DNA of 64,000 bases from Lathyrus oleraceus (GCF_024323335.1 NC_066583.1:17592665-17656664), one strand, 5' to 3'. Numbered from the stretch's first letter, positions 1 to 12,200 are shown. Made by a program: numbers and translations. The notes: generated by a model from the sequence alone, not told the origin.

Positions 1-2112
1 ATTGAAGCTAGCGTAGCGAGAGCATCTGCCATCCGATTCTCATCTCGAGGAATATGATGGAAGTCAACCTCAGTAAAGAACGTTGAAATCCTCCTCGCAT
101 AATCTCTATATGGAATGAGACCAGGCTGATTCGTTTCCCATTCACCCTTAATCTGATTAACAACGAGGGCCGAATCACCATATACATCAAGATGCTTGAT
201 CCTTAGATCAATACATTCCTCCAATCCCATAAAACAGGCCTCATACTCAGCCATATTATTCGTGCATTTGAAAGTTAGCCTTGCTGTAAAAGGAATATGT
301 GTGCCCTGAGGAGTAATAATTACTGCCCCAATACCATTTCCATATTGATTTACAGCGCCATCAAATACCATACTCCATCTGGAACCAGGCTCTGGCCCTT
401 CATCGAGTGTAGGCTCATCACAATCTTTCATTTTCAAATACAGAATCTCCTCATCCGGGAAGTCATACTGAACTGACTGATAATCTTCAATAGGCTGATG
501 TGCCAAATGGTCAGCCAAAATACTACCTTTAATAGCTTTCTGAGCTCGATACTCAATATCATACTCAGACAACAACATCTGCCAACGGGCAATCCTTCCA
601 GTTAAAGCAGGCTTCTCAAATATATACTTGATTGGGTCCATTCTGGATATCAACCAAGTCGTATGATTCAACATATACTGGCGTAAGCGCTTAGCAGCCC
701 AAGCCAAAGCACAACACGTCTTCTCAAGCATTGAATATCAAGACTCACAATCGGTGAACTTCTTACTCAAGTAGTAGATAGCGTACTCTTTCTTCCCTGA
801 TTCATCTTGCTGACCAAGGACACAACCCATAGAATCTTCAAGAACAGTCAGATACATAATCAAGGGTCTCCCTTCCACAGGCGGAGACAGAATCGGAGGC
901 TCGGACAGGTACTCTTTAATACTGTCAAAAGCTTTCTGGCAATCCTCGGTCCAATCATGGGACTGATCTTTCCGGAGCAGCTTGAATATTGGCGCACATG
1001 TGGCAGTCATGTGGGATATGAATCTGGAAATGTAATTCAAGCGGCCAAGAAAACCTCGGACTTGCTTCTCAGTTTTGGGCGTAGGTATCTCTCGTATTGC
1101 TTTGACCTTTGCAGGATCAACCTCAATACCTTTCTCACTGACAATAAAGCCCAATAACTTGCCAGAACGGACTCCAAATGTACACTTGTTGGGATTCAGG
1201 CGAAGCTTGTACTTCCTCAGACGCTGAAAAAGCTTCAACAGGTGCTCTACATGTTCAAATTCCGTTCTTGACTTAGCAATCATATCATCAACATACACCT
1301 CAATCTCCTGATGCTTCATATCATGAAACAAAGTGGTCATAGCTCGTTGATACGTGGCCCCGACGTTCTTCAAACCGAAGGGCATCACTCGATAACAGAA
1401 TGTTCCCCAAGGTGTGATGAATGTTGTCTTCTCCATATCCTAGGGTGCCATTTTAATCTGATTATATTCGGAAAATCCATCCATAAACGAGAAGACCTTG
1501 AATTTAGCCGTATTGTCTACCAACATATCAATATGTGGTAAAGGAAAATCATCTTTCGGACTAACTTTGTTCAAGTCTCTATAGTCCACACACATCCGGA
1601 CTTTTCCATCTTTCTTAGGCACGGGCACAATATTGGCCACCCATTGAGGATATGTAGAAGTCACCAGAAACCCCGCATCAATTTGCTTCTGAACTTCCTC
1701 TTTGATCTTCACTGCCATATCAGGATGAGTTCTTCTGAGCTTCTGCTTCACAGGCACGCACTCAGGCTTTAAAGGTAGGAAATGTTGCACAATATCAGTA
1801 TCTAGACCAGGCATGTCTTCATATGGCCAGGCAAAGACGTCAACATATTCTCGTAGCAACTTAATCAACCCCTTCTTAACAGATTCTTCTAGAAGTGCCC
1901 CAATCTTTACCTCTCGCACACAATCTTCAGACCCCAAGTTGACTGTTTCCAGATTCTCAAGATGCGGCTGAATGATCTTCTCTTTATGCTCAAGTAGCCG
2001 GGTGATCTCCTCAGGAATCTCTTCCACATCATCTTCCTCTGCCTCAAATACAGGGAATTCAAAATTGGGAGATGGTGTTGGGTCATTATGTTCAATGGGT
2101 CTAGAAATCAAC
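1..2112 (-). pseudogene. Element A RT, RNase H and second (aRH) RNase H, with two nonsense codons
   Basis: One reading frame on the minus strand runs from the intron acceptor at 2112 to the window edge and continues beyond it. The RT part has the fingers motif MCVDYRDLNK and palm motif YVDDMI (about 1280), followed by a Tat-type RNase H with YYLSKKFTDCES. After FPDEE comes a second RNase H (about 1-430) with FDGAVN, NNMAEYEA, GDSALV and DENRMADALA, the archaeal-like RH typical of Tat elements. Integrase would follow left of the window. Two in-frame stops break it: TAG at 1440-1442, where the homologue has GAG, and TGA at 738-740, where homologues have arginine (CGA to TGA, a typical methyl-C decay change). 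No frameshift was seen in this segment, so decay is mild. Family assignment is firm. Confidence 0.85.
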
Positions 2113-2374
2113 CTGCATAATGATTTTGGATATGAAAAGCTTTAGAATTCAAACAAGGCAAAACATTATGTAGATGAAAATATTGATTTTATTCTTTTTT
2201 AGGGTTTTATGTGATCACCAATTTCATGCGAAAAGCGAAAAGGGAAAATAAATGGAAAAACAAACATTTAACATGAATCTATTGAATGAAAATATCATTG
2301 TATTTATGCGCCAACAATGTCATCACTCCTCCTTTTTGCATGGGAGAAGGGTTTTCAAACAAAGTGATTATTAC
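2113..2374 (-). other. Putative Ogre intron between protease and RT (element A)
   Basis: The protease reading frame ends in HKST followed by a stop, and the RT frame begins 260 bp later. On the minus strand a donor-like GTAATAATC starts at 2374, and an acceptor ATTATGCAG ends at 2113 immediately before the RT frame. The interval is AT-rich and stop-rich. Ogre elements are known to splice an intron at this position. Element C has the same arrangement with matching ends (58987-58717). The exact donor is uncertain: a GTCAAC a few bases upstream is an alternative. Confidence 0.5.
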
Positions 2375-2945
2375 GTTGACTTATGGACAACTGTTGGAAT
2401 ACCCACAGCGACCCAATTGTTGCAGACCCCACCAGGGATGATGAAGTTGCCAGAATCCTTTGTATCTTCTTCTAAAACGGCAGCAACCTCCTCATCTAGA
2501 CCAGTGTGGATGAAACCTCCACTCTTGAATAACCCTTGCTTGTTGAAAGTACCAAAAGAAAAACCTATGCCAGCCCGGGACTCGTTGTCTTCTAACTCAA
2601 TCATTTTCCCTAAACCAGTGGTTGCACCACGCTCAATGGCCAGCTTTGCATCTTTGTAGGAAGCAAATGAATGAGCTCTTTTCTCAATAGGCTCAGAATA
2701 GATAACGCTTGGAAAGGAGTTCCAACTTCAACCTCAACATCTATATAAGAGAAGGAAGACAAATGGCTAACCAGGAGAGCCCTTTCTCCCCCTACCACCA
2801 CCAGCTTCTTGTTTTTTACGAATTTCAATTTTTGGTGTAGGGTGGACGTCACGGCGCCTGCCTCGTGAATCCATGGTCTAAGTGATCCATCAGTCTTGAA
2901 ATATTGGCTCTAGTGTAGTACCGGTGAGTCAGCTTATCTTTAAAA
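2375..2945 (-). pseudogene. Element A gag N-terminus fused to protease C-terminus (internal deletion)
   Basis: Minus strand. The first part (about 2945-2883) encodes the start of gag, LTHRYYTRAN followed by MDHL, as in element D. At about 2882 it passes directly into the end of the protease polyprotein (PWIHEAGAVTSTLHQKL), whose homologue in element C lies at 59490. The gag body, the zinc-knuckle region and the DTG active site are absent; going by element C, a little under 2 kb is missing. Further on, a frameshift near 2695-2705 separates the SSFSYIDVE segment from the final domain (2604-2371, with SRAGIGFSFG and IPGGVCNNW). This segment cannot make capsid or an active protease. Confidence 0.75.
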
Positions 2946-3201
2946 TAAATGAAAGACACAGAGTTAGACCACAGGGCAAGGGACCGGAAACAGAACCTGC
3001 TTATGCATATGATGCATGCAATGCTTGTGCATATGATTTGTTTTTTATTTCAAAGGAACTTTAGAGTTTTATTTGCAAATTCTGGAAATATTAAGCATTT
3101 TATCACATATGGAAATATCTCATCAAATAATATCAGGGAAAAGAAGTGTAGCATTGTCAATCATATACAAGAGAAAAGGAAAATAATCATCCTATGGATC
3201 C
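2946..3201 (-). other. Spacer between ORF1 and gag of element A
   Basis: About 250 bp of AT-rich sequence separates the ORF1 stop from the gag N-terminal motif. Element D has a homologous spacer (about 25400-25671), including a shared stretch around TTATGCATATGATGCATGCAATGC. No coding signal or clear motif was seen. Confidence 0.5.
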
Positions 3202-4652
3202 CTAGAAACAATCATCTAAAGCTCGGGACATAGGTAGATAAGATGCACGAAGCCTCTTCACCTCCCTCTCGTAGGCTGCCTTCATATCGGCTTTCTCTTT
3301 GGCGAGTCGATCATACTTCCTCTTCCAGAACTTAGAAGACTGAGGAAGTAGAGAAGTCCATACATCATCGGGGTCATCAATAACCTGATGCTCAAGAAAC
3401 TCAATCAACGCATCCTTCTCCTTAATCTGCTGAAGCAACTCTTCACGTTCACGGATCCAGGCACGTGAACGGTCTTCATCTCTCAACTCCTCTGCTCCTT
3501 GATTAGGGAGGGTTGAAGGCCCAACAATAATCATAGGTGTAGGTCTCGGATACTCGTAAGGCATGAGATACTCAGGCGCCCTCTTCCTAACCCAAACAGT
3601 GTAAGGCTCCAAAGCGATGCAATTCTTAGGACCCAACTCTTTCCTTCCTTTCCTATGAATCTTGCGCCAAGCGCGAACCATCCTAGCTTTCAAGCCTTGG
3701 GGATCTTTACCATCCTGAAAGAATACACCCTCTAACAGAATGTTATTGGGTTTATCCTTTAAGGGGAACCCAAGTTGCCGACATGCCAAAACAGGATTGT
3801 AGTTAATCCCACCACATGTACCAAGAAGAGGTACATTGGAGAATTCGCCACAAGAGTCAATAATCTGCACACCATCATACACATGGTTATACAATAGATA
3901 TCATCATTAGTGAGAGACATAAGTCTCGTGGACCACCGTAGACATTCCTTGTTCTCCTTGAAAGCGACCGTCGGAGGTAAGTGAGAAATAAACCACTTAT
4001 ACAACAGAGGCAAACAACACACAATGGCGCCACCACCCTTTGCATTCCTCATATGCAAAGAGAAGTAGGTATCGCCCAACAGAGTCAGAACGGGATTAAG
4101 AGTAGAGAAAATCCTAATAGCGTTCACATCCACAAACTTGTCGATGTTGGGGAATAACACTAACCCATAAATGAGAAGTACAAATATGGTTTCAAATGCG
4201 TCCTCACTCATGGCCTTCCCATACATAGTAGCTTGAGCAATGAGGAACTCAGAAGGGAGACCTTGAATTCCCCCTTTGGTAGTCATATGAGCACCAACCA
4301 GAGATTCATCTATGTGTAACATGTCAGCTATCTCTTGAGAAGTAGGAATACTCTCCAAGCCACTGAACGGCAACTGGTCTAGAATAGGTATACCCACAAG
4401 GTAAGCATACTCCTCAAGGGTAGGCAAAAGCTGGAAATCCGGAAACGTGAAGCAACAGTACAAGGGATCATAAAACTGGACCAATACACTCGCCAATCCT
4501 TCATCCACCTAAGTAGTCAGAAGAGGAAGAAGCTTCCCAAAACGAGCCTTGAAACCCAAAGGATCTAATACATAGGATGTCAGATTCCTTAACTCTTTCA
4601 AATCTGGTTGCCTGAAGCTGTACTTCTTTGTATTCCTTCTTTGTCTTTCCAT
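3202..4652 (-). pseudogene. Element A ORF1, Ogre-specific protein with plant-mobile-domain-like sequence
   Basis: The likely start is the ATG at 4652-4650 (MERQRRNTKKY), because element C has the same start; the longer upstream reading is leader sequence. The protein has a C-F-T-F-P-D-F-Q-L-L-P-T-LEEYAYLVGIP block, an LIYGLVLFPN block and a LRWSTRLMSLTNDDI block, resembling the plant mobile domain family from which Ogre ORF1 is thought to derive, and ends in a charged, coiled-coil-like tail (EREELLQQIKEKDALIEFLE, KRKYDRLAKEKADMKAAYER). It is broken by a TAG stop at 4509-4511 (lysine in the homologues) and by a one-base loss near 3898, where the frame changes from the 4508-3759 reading to the 3894-3202 reading. 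The function of ORF1 in Ogre is not known. Confidence 0.75.
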
Positions 4653-5552
4653 GTCTGAAAATTTTGCAAATAAACCCCTTAAATTCCTTGAAAATTTTCT
4701 TATTTATTGATGATATGGATACAAATGGGTGCATGAATGCATGAATGCAGCAATCACACTCAAGGATCAAGCAAAGCACACCAAACAAAGGTCATGGGAT
4801 GGATCATGTTATCCTTAATATCAATCATCCATTTTGGTGGATTATGGTTTACACCTTATCAACACCCAAGTTCCATTGATATTAAGGATTCATGAACGGA
4901 TCAACCATGAATCAAGGGTTTGTTGTAAGTCACGAGCATGGAGTTAGGTTAAGAACCACCCAAAAGGGAGTGTACTAGGGTTTAAACCTGCCAAACATGT
5001 TCTACAAGAGGTTCCCATAGTCATCATCCCATCTTTCGGATATTATTGGAGAAACGACTACTCGTATTCCGAAAATATTCTCAAGAGAGACTCTTATGAG
5101 TGTAGTATCACGTGACAATCGTATCAAATCTTACACTTGAACGACTTTCGCACTACATCCTAAGAATAGGCCAAGATGGGCTTGGTAAACTAAGGTCATT
5201 GGCTTCTAAGGTCTATATTGGAAAGATTAATGTCTAACCACAACTTACTTGTGTGACATTATTGATCCCAACATAACCTCCACCAAGTGAATGGACTTGC
5301 AAGTCAACTTGCTAAGGAATAACTCCACATAAGTCGACAAGACTATGCCATTCTCCTATCCTAAGTGCACTCGAGTCCGGGTATAGAAGTCATCTCACAC
5401 AGATCACCAAGCATACAAGGAATTAATATTCAAACAATTCAATCATTACATACAATACAGTAATCCCAAATTGCACAAAAACATGTCACAAAAAAAATAT
5501 ACAATACAATACAACAAATATGAAAAGTAGGCAAAACCCACTAGGATGTTTC
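4653..5552 (-). other. Untranslated leader of element A
   Basis: About 0.9 kb between the PBS and the ORF1 start, with no credible coding frame. The part at about 4740-5500 is closely matched in elements D (27090-27862) and C (62830-63574) and, on the opposite strand, in E (39384-40155). Alignment by eye of the stretch around GGACTTGCAAGTCAACTTGC and GCACTCGAGT shows few differences between A and E, although the elements differ widely elsewhere. Conservation of this kind would suit a packaging, dimerisation or translation signal (inference). Confidence 0.55.
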
Positions 5553-5572
5553 GGTTCCCAGCAGAGTCGCCA
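5553..5572 (-). promoter_or_regulatory. Primer-binding site of element A (tRNA-Arg type)
   Basis: The minus strand reads TGGCGACTCTGCTGGGAACC, six bases inside the LTR end at 5579. Ogre elements are reported to prime from tRNA-Arg with a PBS of this form. Elements D and E have near-identical sites at 27863-27883 and 39365-39384. Confidence 0.8.
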
Positions 5573-5578
5573 CTTTTC

Positions 5579-7647
5579 TGTAGCGGGGTATTCGTTACCA
5601 TTAGAGATATTGACTAAATCCAAGGTAAATCATACAAGTCGAGTCGCCACCGCACTTCTATTTATCCAAAGGAATGGTTAGAAAGCGAACAAAAACCTAA
5701 AAGTTTTATCGAATAAAAAACTAGTAAAAATATCAGAGATCTGGGTAAGGGGGTTGGTTATGCAATGGAAAGGTATTAGGCACCCAAAGCATCCTAGGTA
5801 CTCCTAGGGAGCCCTTTTCACATTTGTTGCAAAGGTTGTTATTTTTTTTTTTTTGAAAATTTATTTGTGCAAACATGATTGAAGGGATGAGAAAAACGTG
5901 TATGTTTATCTAATGTACTAGTTACTAAAAGAAGGGTCAAAATAAAATGACTCGCACGGACGTCACATCCACTACATACGTATCTCATCTGAATCTAAGA
6001 ATCAGAGTCTTCGTAGCTCGGCTACCTATGGGTTAAAGAGGAGTGTGCTCGCTAAGACATCGCGTCTTATGCCCATGTATCTCATCTGTGATGAAAATCA
6101 GAGCAAAACGTAGTTCGACCACCTATGGGTAAGGGTTGTGTTTTGGGGTGAATGACGTTACTACGCAATCTACCAGATGCTCGACCTTTGGAGACTTACT
6201 CGCCTGTAGTAGAAGGAGATAACGTGTTCTTAGGAGAAGAAAAATCAATGAGTTTGGGGTGTTTAGGGACGCTCATGCAAAAAGGCAGTCCTAGATGAAG
6301 GAACCGCGCTACCTTAATTGACATGCCATGAGGCTATATGAAACCTAAGAAATCGGTAACATGCGGGAAAAGTAAAGGGATCGAGAGATCTACCGTACGG
6401 ATAAAGATCCGAAGTAACAACAATTAAAGAGATAACAAACCCAGGGATCTCTCAAGCTAGCACCATCAAAGAAAGTGAGTCAGTACAGGTAATCGGAATA
6501 AACCTCCAAGTGGTATCCCACAAATAAAGTGGAACACCAGGCAAGCCATCTCTGCAAGAGTCATATGAGCCCTTACAAAACAAAACTCAACAAACAGGTT
6601 AGAGAAACAAGATAGGGTAATCACGAGTTGCCCCCAAATCAAAATGTAAGCACATGAATCATGCCATTAAAATTCACAAAAGCTCACAAAAAGCAACAAA
6701 GGGTAGGAGGCCTAAACCTCTTGTCAAGCACATGCATCAAAAGGGTATCAAATTCACCCATAATACCTCATACATTCAGAGCATTCAAATTAAAAGCATA
6801 AAGTAATGGGAATAAGGCAAACCTGACTGGAGAGATCGAATGAAATTGAATTGCCCGGTTACGTTTGCAAAGCAGTCTTAGGGTTTATATGAGAGGGAAT
6901 TGGTTCTTTGCCGATGAGTTCCCTTCAGTATCTGGAGGTTGCTCTAAACTCTGTTAGCTCTTCTCTCACTATCTTTTTCCCTGCCAGGGTAATAGGAATA
7001 GAATTTCCTTTTATTTCACTGAAACTCTGAATTTATAACCTGATTTTTGTGGACCTGTGGGCTCAAATGAGAGAGGTCCAAGTCCAAAATTTTTCTGTTA
7101 TATTTTATTTATTTATTTATTTATTTTTTCATTTTTTTTTCGTTTATTTTTAAACACGTGGGCTTCGCCTAGCGAGCATGACAGTTCAAGAAATTCCTCT
7201 GAGCGTAGGTGATTCTGGTGGCTTTTCTTGGGACTCGCTAAGCGACCCATTCTGCTCACCTAGCAAGCATGACAACTCATGAACAAACTTTTGCTCCTTC
7301 AAGATTAACGTTTTGACTGACGAATAGACCCTATTTGAACCTGTTGGAAGTATCTCAAGCCATTCCCTTGTGTTGACTGATCATCTAAATAGAACCCACA
7401 AAGTGTCTTGGATGATACTCAAGCTTCAAAGAAAAGATGTTAGTGACACATTTTTGTGCTTTTGGTTAGTAAACAAAAGTAAGAGAAACAATGATGTATA
7501 ATTCAAGCATGCTTGGTGATCTCAAACCAATCATAAGGAGTCCCATCCAAAGGCAAAGGGAACCAAGATGCTAAAGATCCTTGAGGCAATGCAAATGCAA
7601 TGTTATGATGCCATGAGGGATCTTAGGGTCAAAATTGGGGTCTTACA
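5579..7647 (-). repeat. 5' LTR of element A (2069 bp)
   Basis: On the minus strand it begins TGTAAGACCCCAATTTTGAC at 7647 and ends CCCCGCTACA at 5579, giving the usual TG...CA ends next to the PBS. It contains a TATA-like TATAAAT at 7037-7031, and hairpin motifs (TTCGCCTAGCGAG at 7164-7176 and related copies near 7233-7262) just upstream of that TATA. A T-rich simple tract lies at about 7100-7145. The sequence is closely related to B's LTR and more distantly to E's. Several short plus-strand ORFs here have no support as genes. Confidence 0.85.
7031..7037 (-). promoter_or_regulatory. Putative TATA box of element A LTR
   Basis: The minus strand reads GGTTATAAATTCAGAGTTTC about 610 bp into the LTR. 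The same motif and flank occur in the LTRs of E (38238, 47887) and a similar one in B (15064). Conservation across copies supports a core promoter; no start site can be proven here. Confidence 0.45.
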
Positions 7648-8118
7648 CTAGGGAGCCCTTTTCACACTTGTTGTAAGGTTGGCATTTTGTGAAAATTTAT
7701 TTGTGCAAACATGATTGAAGGGATGGGAAAAACGTGTATGTTTATCTAATGTACTACTCACTGAAAGAAGGGTCAAAACAAAATGACTCGCACGGATGTC
7801 GCATCCACTGCATACGTATCTCATATGAATAAGAGAATCAGAGTCTTCGTAGCTCGGCTACCTACGGGTTAAAGAGGAATGTGCTCGGTAAGACATCGCA
7901 TCTTATGCCTATGTATCTCATCTGGAATGAGAATCAGAGCAAGCCGTAGTTCGGCTAACTACGGGTTAAGTTTTGGGATGAACGACGTTACTACGCAATC
8001 TACCGGATGCTCGACCTTTGAAGACTTACTCGCCTGTAGTAGAAGGAGTAAACGTGTTCTTAGGAGAACAAAAATCAATGAGTTTGTTTGCGTTTTAGGA
8101 ACGCTCATGCAAAAGGGG
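7648..8118 (-). repeat. LTR of element B, first visible segment
   Basis: This segment matches A's LTR from about 5807 to 6290 on the same strand (CTAGGGAGCCCTTTTCACA, then the CGTAGCTCGGCTACC block). Its left end is where element A inserted and its right end is where solo LTR S inserted; the last five bases, AGGGG at 8114-8118, are the S target duplication. It continues at 13901. Confidence 0.75.
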
Positions 8119-9272
8119 TGTAAGACCCCAATTTTGGGCCCTAAGATCCCTCATGGCCCATATCATATCATATCATGGCCTCAAGGATCATTGCATGCCC
8201 TAGCTTCCCTCCTAGTGGGTAGATTGCCTTGTGAGTGTGGTTCTTGATCACCAAGCATGTTTTGCATTTGTATATATTTGCTTTTCATATGTTTACTAAC
8301 CAAAAAGTACAAAAATATTGTCAGTCTAACCTTGTTGCTTGCAGTTGAAGCAATCATCAGCAATTAGGTCAAAGACAGTCAACAGTCAGTCAAAGCAGTG
8401 GATGGTGGCCATTCCTGCAGAATTTGGGCACCATGATCAATAATCAAGAGTTCATATAACTTGGGACATCATTTGAAATCAAGTTCTCAAGGAATTAGGG
8501 TTTGGAATTCATCAGAAGTGGTTCAATCATCCAAAACCCTAGAAAAGTCAACTGAAGTCAAACTTGGTCAACTGTGGATTTAATCAGTGATTTGATGGAT
8601 AGAATTGATTTGAAGGAGTTCATTCATGCTCATACAAGCCTCATGAATCATGTCAAACCTCATCATGGAAGAATTTGAAGTAAAATCAGAAATTTCCCAA
8701 AATAGAAAGTGGACCTGTAATTTCAACTGCCAAAAATGGAAACTTCTTGATCTTAAACTTACATCATGATACAAGCTCCAAATGAATTTTTGCCCAACAT
8801 GAAAGTTGAAGATCTTGTTCTCCCATTTTCAAAAAGTCCAAGAACTCTCAAATCCCATGCATGGTTTGCAAGATATGATCTTTTCATTTTCACCTTTTTT
8901 TGAACTTCAAATGGCCATATCTCATGATTCCTTTGGCCAAATTTGGTGGGTTTTTTCCTACAAACCACATTTCATCTCCTCTTTCCAAAAATATAAATTT
9001 CATGAACCAAAACCTTGCCAATCAAAATGGCATTTTTTGACTTGTTCCATTTAAAATTCAAGTGGACCAAAAGTTGACTTTTTAATTTAGCAAGTTTTAA
9101 CACTTTTTGCCAATTGGGAAATGTTTGGAATGTTGTTTGAGACATGTCTAGGGCCCAAACTCGGCCAGAAGCATACACCTCCATGTACATATGTGGGAAA
9201 TTAGCAAATTTGCAAATGGCTTCATTAGAGTTAATCCTTGTTAACACTTCTTAAACCAATGCTAAACAGACA

Positions 9273-9279
9273 TATATAA
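9273..9279 (+). promoter_or_regulatory. Putative TATA box of solo LTR S
   Basis: TATATAA lies about 1.15 kb into the LTR, followed by a pyrimidine-rich stretch and CCACATTCTC. The position fits a U3 core promoter of a long Ogre LTR, but there is no second copy in this window to test it against. Confidence 0.35.
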
Positions 9280-12200
9280 CCACATTCTCAGCATTTTGCA
9301 ACCCTAAGAGCAGCCTTTACAGCACAAAAATTCTCTCTCTCTCTCAATTTTGCATTTGCACGATTTGGAAATTCTGAGCAAAAACTTCAAAGACCACAAG
9401 CTACCCTTGGCTGTTCCATCATCCATCATCAATACTGAGCTAATTTTAACCATCAAATCACAGCTGGAACTCCATTTTCGAGCTCTGTTTTCTTCAAGCT
9501 CTCCCAATGGCAAATCGAGATTTAAAGGATTCTAAGCTTTGCTGAGCCAAATAGCTTCAAGTGTTCATCATTTCCAAGCATTGTGGACCTCTGTTTGAGC
9601 TGGAAACATCCAAACAACCACTGCTTCTCGATTTTCTTCACAGCCAAGTAAGATTTCGACCACCCCCTTTCTCTAAACCATGCTATGTTTAGGATAGATC
9701 CTTGTATGCTGTTTCTATTGCAACTTGTATCATTTGAAATGGTTGACTGTGCTAGGAGAAATCTGAGTTTAAAGATTGTTGGTCATTTGTGTTTTGCACG
9801 ATTCATTGATGATTAGCTTGTTTTAATGATTATGCCTGCTGGATATATGATGTTGGATGTTTGTTGTTTCAATTGCCATGATTATTTGCTGTTTCTGGGC
9901 GAAAATTTTTTGATCGATTGCATGAAGGTGATGAATGTTTGCTGTTGTGATAAACCCTAGTGTTTTTCCAGAAATCCTGTTTCATGTATGCATGAGTGTT
10001 GGCTGATGTTGTTGCTTGTGATTGCATGAATCATTTCCACTGCCATGCTGTTTGTATCATGCTGTTTGTATCATGTTGTTTGAATTGTTGATGAATCAAG
10101 GTGATGAATGTTTGCTGCATAAACCCTAAGGGTTTTTGAACCCAGAAACTTGAAGCACGATTGGCCCTTGTACTGTTCCATTGGGAATCAACCAATGAGA
10201 ACATTTCCTTGCCTTTGCCTGTACGCAGCGTTTTGATAAGTGAGGGCGATATTTACTTAAATGCCATTCAGTCAACGTGTTTGACCATTATTCATGTTAT
10301 GTGGTTCATGTTTGTTCCAAATGATCACTCATCTTCCAAAAATCATTTCTCACTCAATTTAACTCCAAAATTCATGAAATTTTTTCCATCATTTTCACAT
10401 GAATGTCTATTATTTAATCATGATTTTTATTGAATTTTTGGTTGGCTGGATTTTTATTGGCTTTAGAGTTCTTGTCATGTATGCACATTTGATACCTTTC
10501 ACCAAATCACTTGTGAAATACTCATGCATTATCCTATGGACTTGAAATTTTTTGTGTGCAAACTAGACTCATTCATGCTTATTTTGGTATAAGGTTTGTG
10601 CATTTATCATCTCTGGTTGTTGACTTATGAATTTTGGAAGTAGGGTGTGACAATTTGTGTCACACCAATGATATGCAATTTCATGATTTTTGTTGACATG
10701 CCTTCTGACCTTCAAATAATGTGAAATTTTGCATGAGCCTTCTCTCATATGTCTAGTTTATGTGTGAATTTTCCTGGAATTAATTATGCCATTTCCAAAT
10801 TGTTTGAGATTTTTCTTCCCTGCCTAGTCAAATGTTGACTTTGTGTGACACATCTTGCCAAACCCTTTGTGAAATTCTCATATCTTATTGGATGATCATG
10901 AAATTTTACATGTGCATACTAGACATCTTGAGCTTTGCATTGGTGTTGATCCCATTCATTTCTCATCTGTTTTCATTTTGTTATGATTTTTTGAAGTTGA
11001 CCCATGAATGTTTGACTTCTTTGTGCATGCTTGAATGTGTGTTGACTTCCTGATTTTATTTGACTATCTTCCCATGATCCAATTGAGCTGAAATTTCATA
11101 TGCATGCTATGTTATGGATTGTGATTGAGTATGAATTATTTCATAATTTTTGGAATTGATTATGTTTGGGTTTGAGCTTGGTCTTGCTGTTGACCTTTTG
11201 TGTGCTCCCTCTTGCCATGTTTTGACTTCTTTGGTCTATAAAATGATGTTGATGCATGATATAAACTTGAAACCAATTGTGCTTGCTTCTTAAATGTTTG
11301 AACTTGACTTTGGTTGACTATTGTTTGCTGTTTTGACTTTCCCTTTTGTTTTTGACCCTAGGCTTGTCCTAGTGGTCTTTTGGGCTTATGTTGAGTTCAT
11401 TTGTTTCAGGTTAAGCATTTGCCTCAAAGAAACCATACAAATTTGATTGAGCTTGATTATATATCATGTGCTAACCTTTGTTTTGTAGGTGGCTTGACTC
11501 ATATAACTTGAGTCTTGTGCTTTGCACATTTGTCTATCTGTTTGACTGTTGACTTCTACCTCCTTCTGATTTAAACTGTTGAACTGTGTACTGATTTGTT
11601 TGACTATTTCAGGTACCATTTAGTTGCTTAAGTTCTTTGAACTTGCTTTGCTTTGCTATTTAGCAATTTGCTTTGAGGTAATCCCTCTTTCTTCATGTAG
11701 TCTGGAGACTCGGCCTGTTATTTGGCCGGGCAAACTGTCTGAAGTCCTCCTTAAGAGGCAATGCTTGTGTGTGTTTATATTTGTCCCAAGCAGGAAAAGT
11801 CCTTCAAGTAAGGCAATTGGTAGATCAAAGGGATAAGTAGCCTATCCCCTACTATTCAGTGAGTCTTCTCCTTGCTCCCATTACATGGTTGTAGCATTGA
11901 GATCCTAACCCAAGATCAATCGAGTCTAATATGTGGAGAGAGTTCCTACTTTCTGAACTCCCACACTTTCTGAAATGCTCTCCCTGATCAGGGATAAGAG
12001 CAATGAGGCACACCCCTCATCTCCTTTCATCTGCTTCACCTTAGCCTCTCAATGGCAAGGTTAAGAGCAACTTTTGACCCTATTCCAGTTGGCCTCAGTG
12101 CCTAACCCTCTTGTATGAGCCTCCTTGTTTGGATATAGAGTGTGCTGTTTGATATTCATTGATTGATTGATTGCTTCATATGCACATGTTTGCTTATATG

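Larger units (their letters stand above)
1..7647 (-). mobile_element. Element A: Ogre-like Ty3/gypsy retrotransposon, 5' part, cut by the window edge
   Basis: Reading on the minus strand from 7647: a 5' LTR (7647-5579), a tRNA-Arg type PBS, a leader of about 0.9 kb, an ORF1, a gag remnant fused to the end of protease, a putative intron, then RT, RNase H and a second archaeal-type RNase H that runs off the window. Integrase and the 3' LTR would lie left of position 1. ORF1 before gag and the intron before RT are known Ogre traits. The 5' end abuts sequence (7648 onward) that matches A's own LTR from about 5807, so A seems to have inserted into the LTR of a related element (B). The expected target duplication would be CTAGG at 7648-7652, which cannot be verified because A's other end is outside the window. 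The element is inactive: stops, frameshifts and a gag/protease deletion. Confidence 0.85.

Noticed and set aside
3202..4652. Host plant mobile domain gene
   Set aside because: Same order (leader, ORF1, gag, pol) and close copies at 25672-27110 and 61527-62759 show it is Ogre ORF1.
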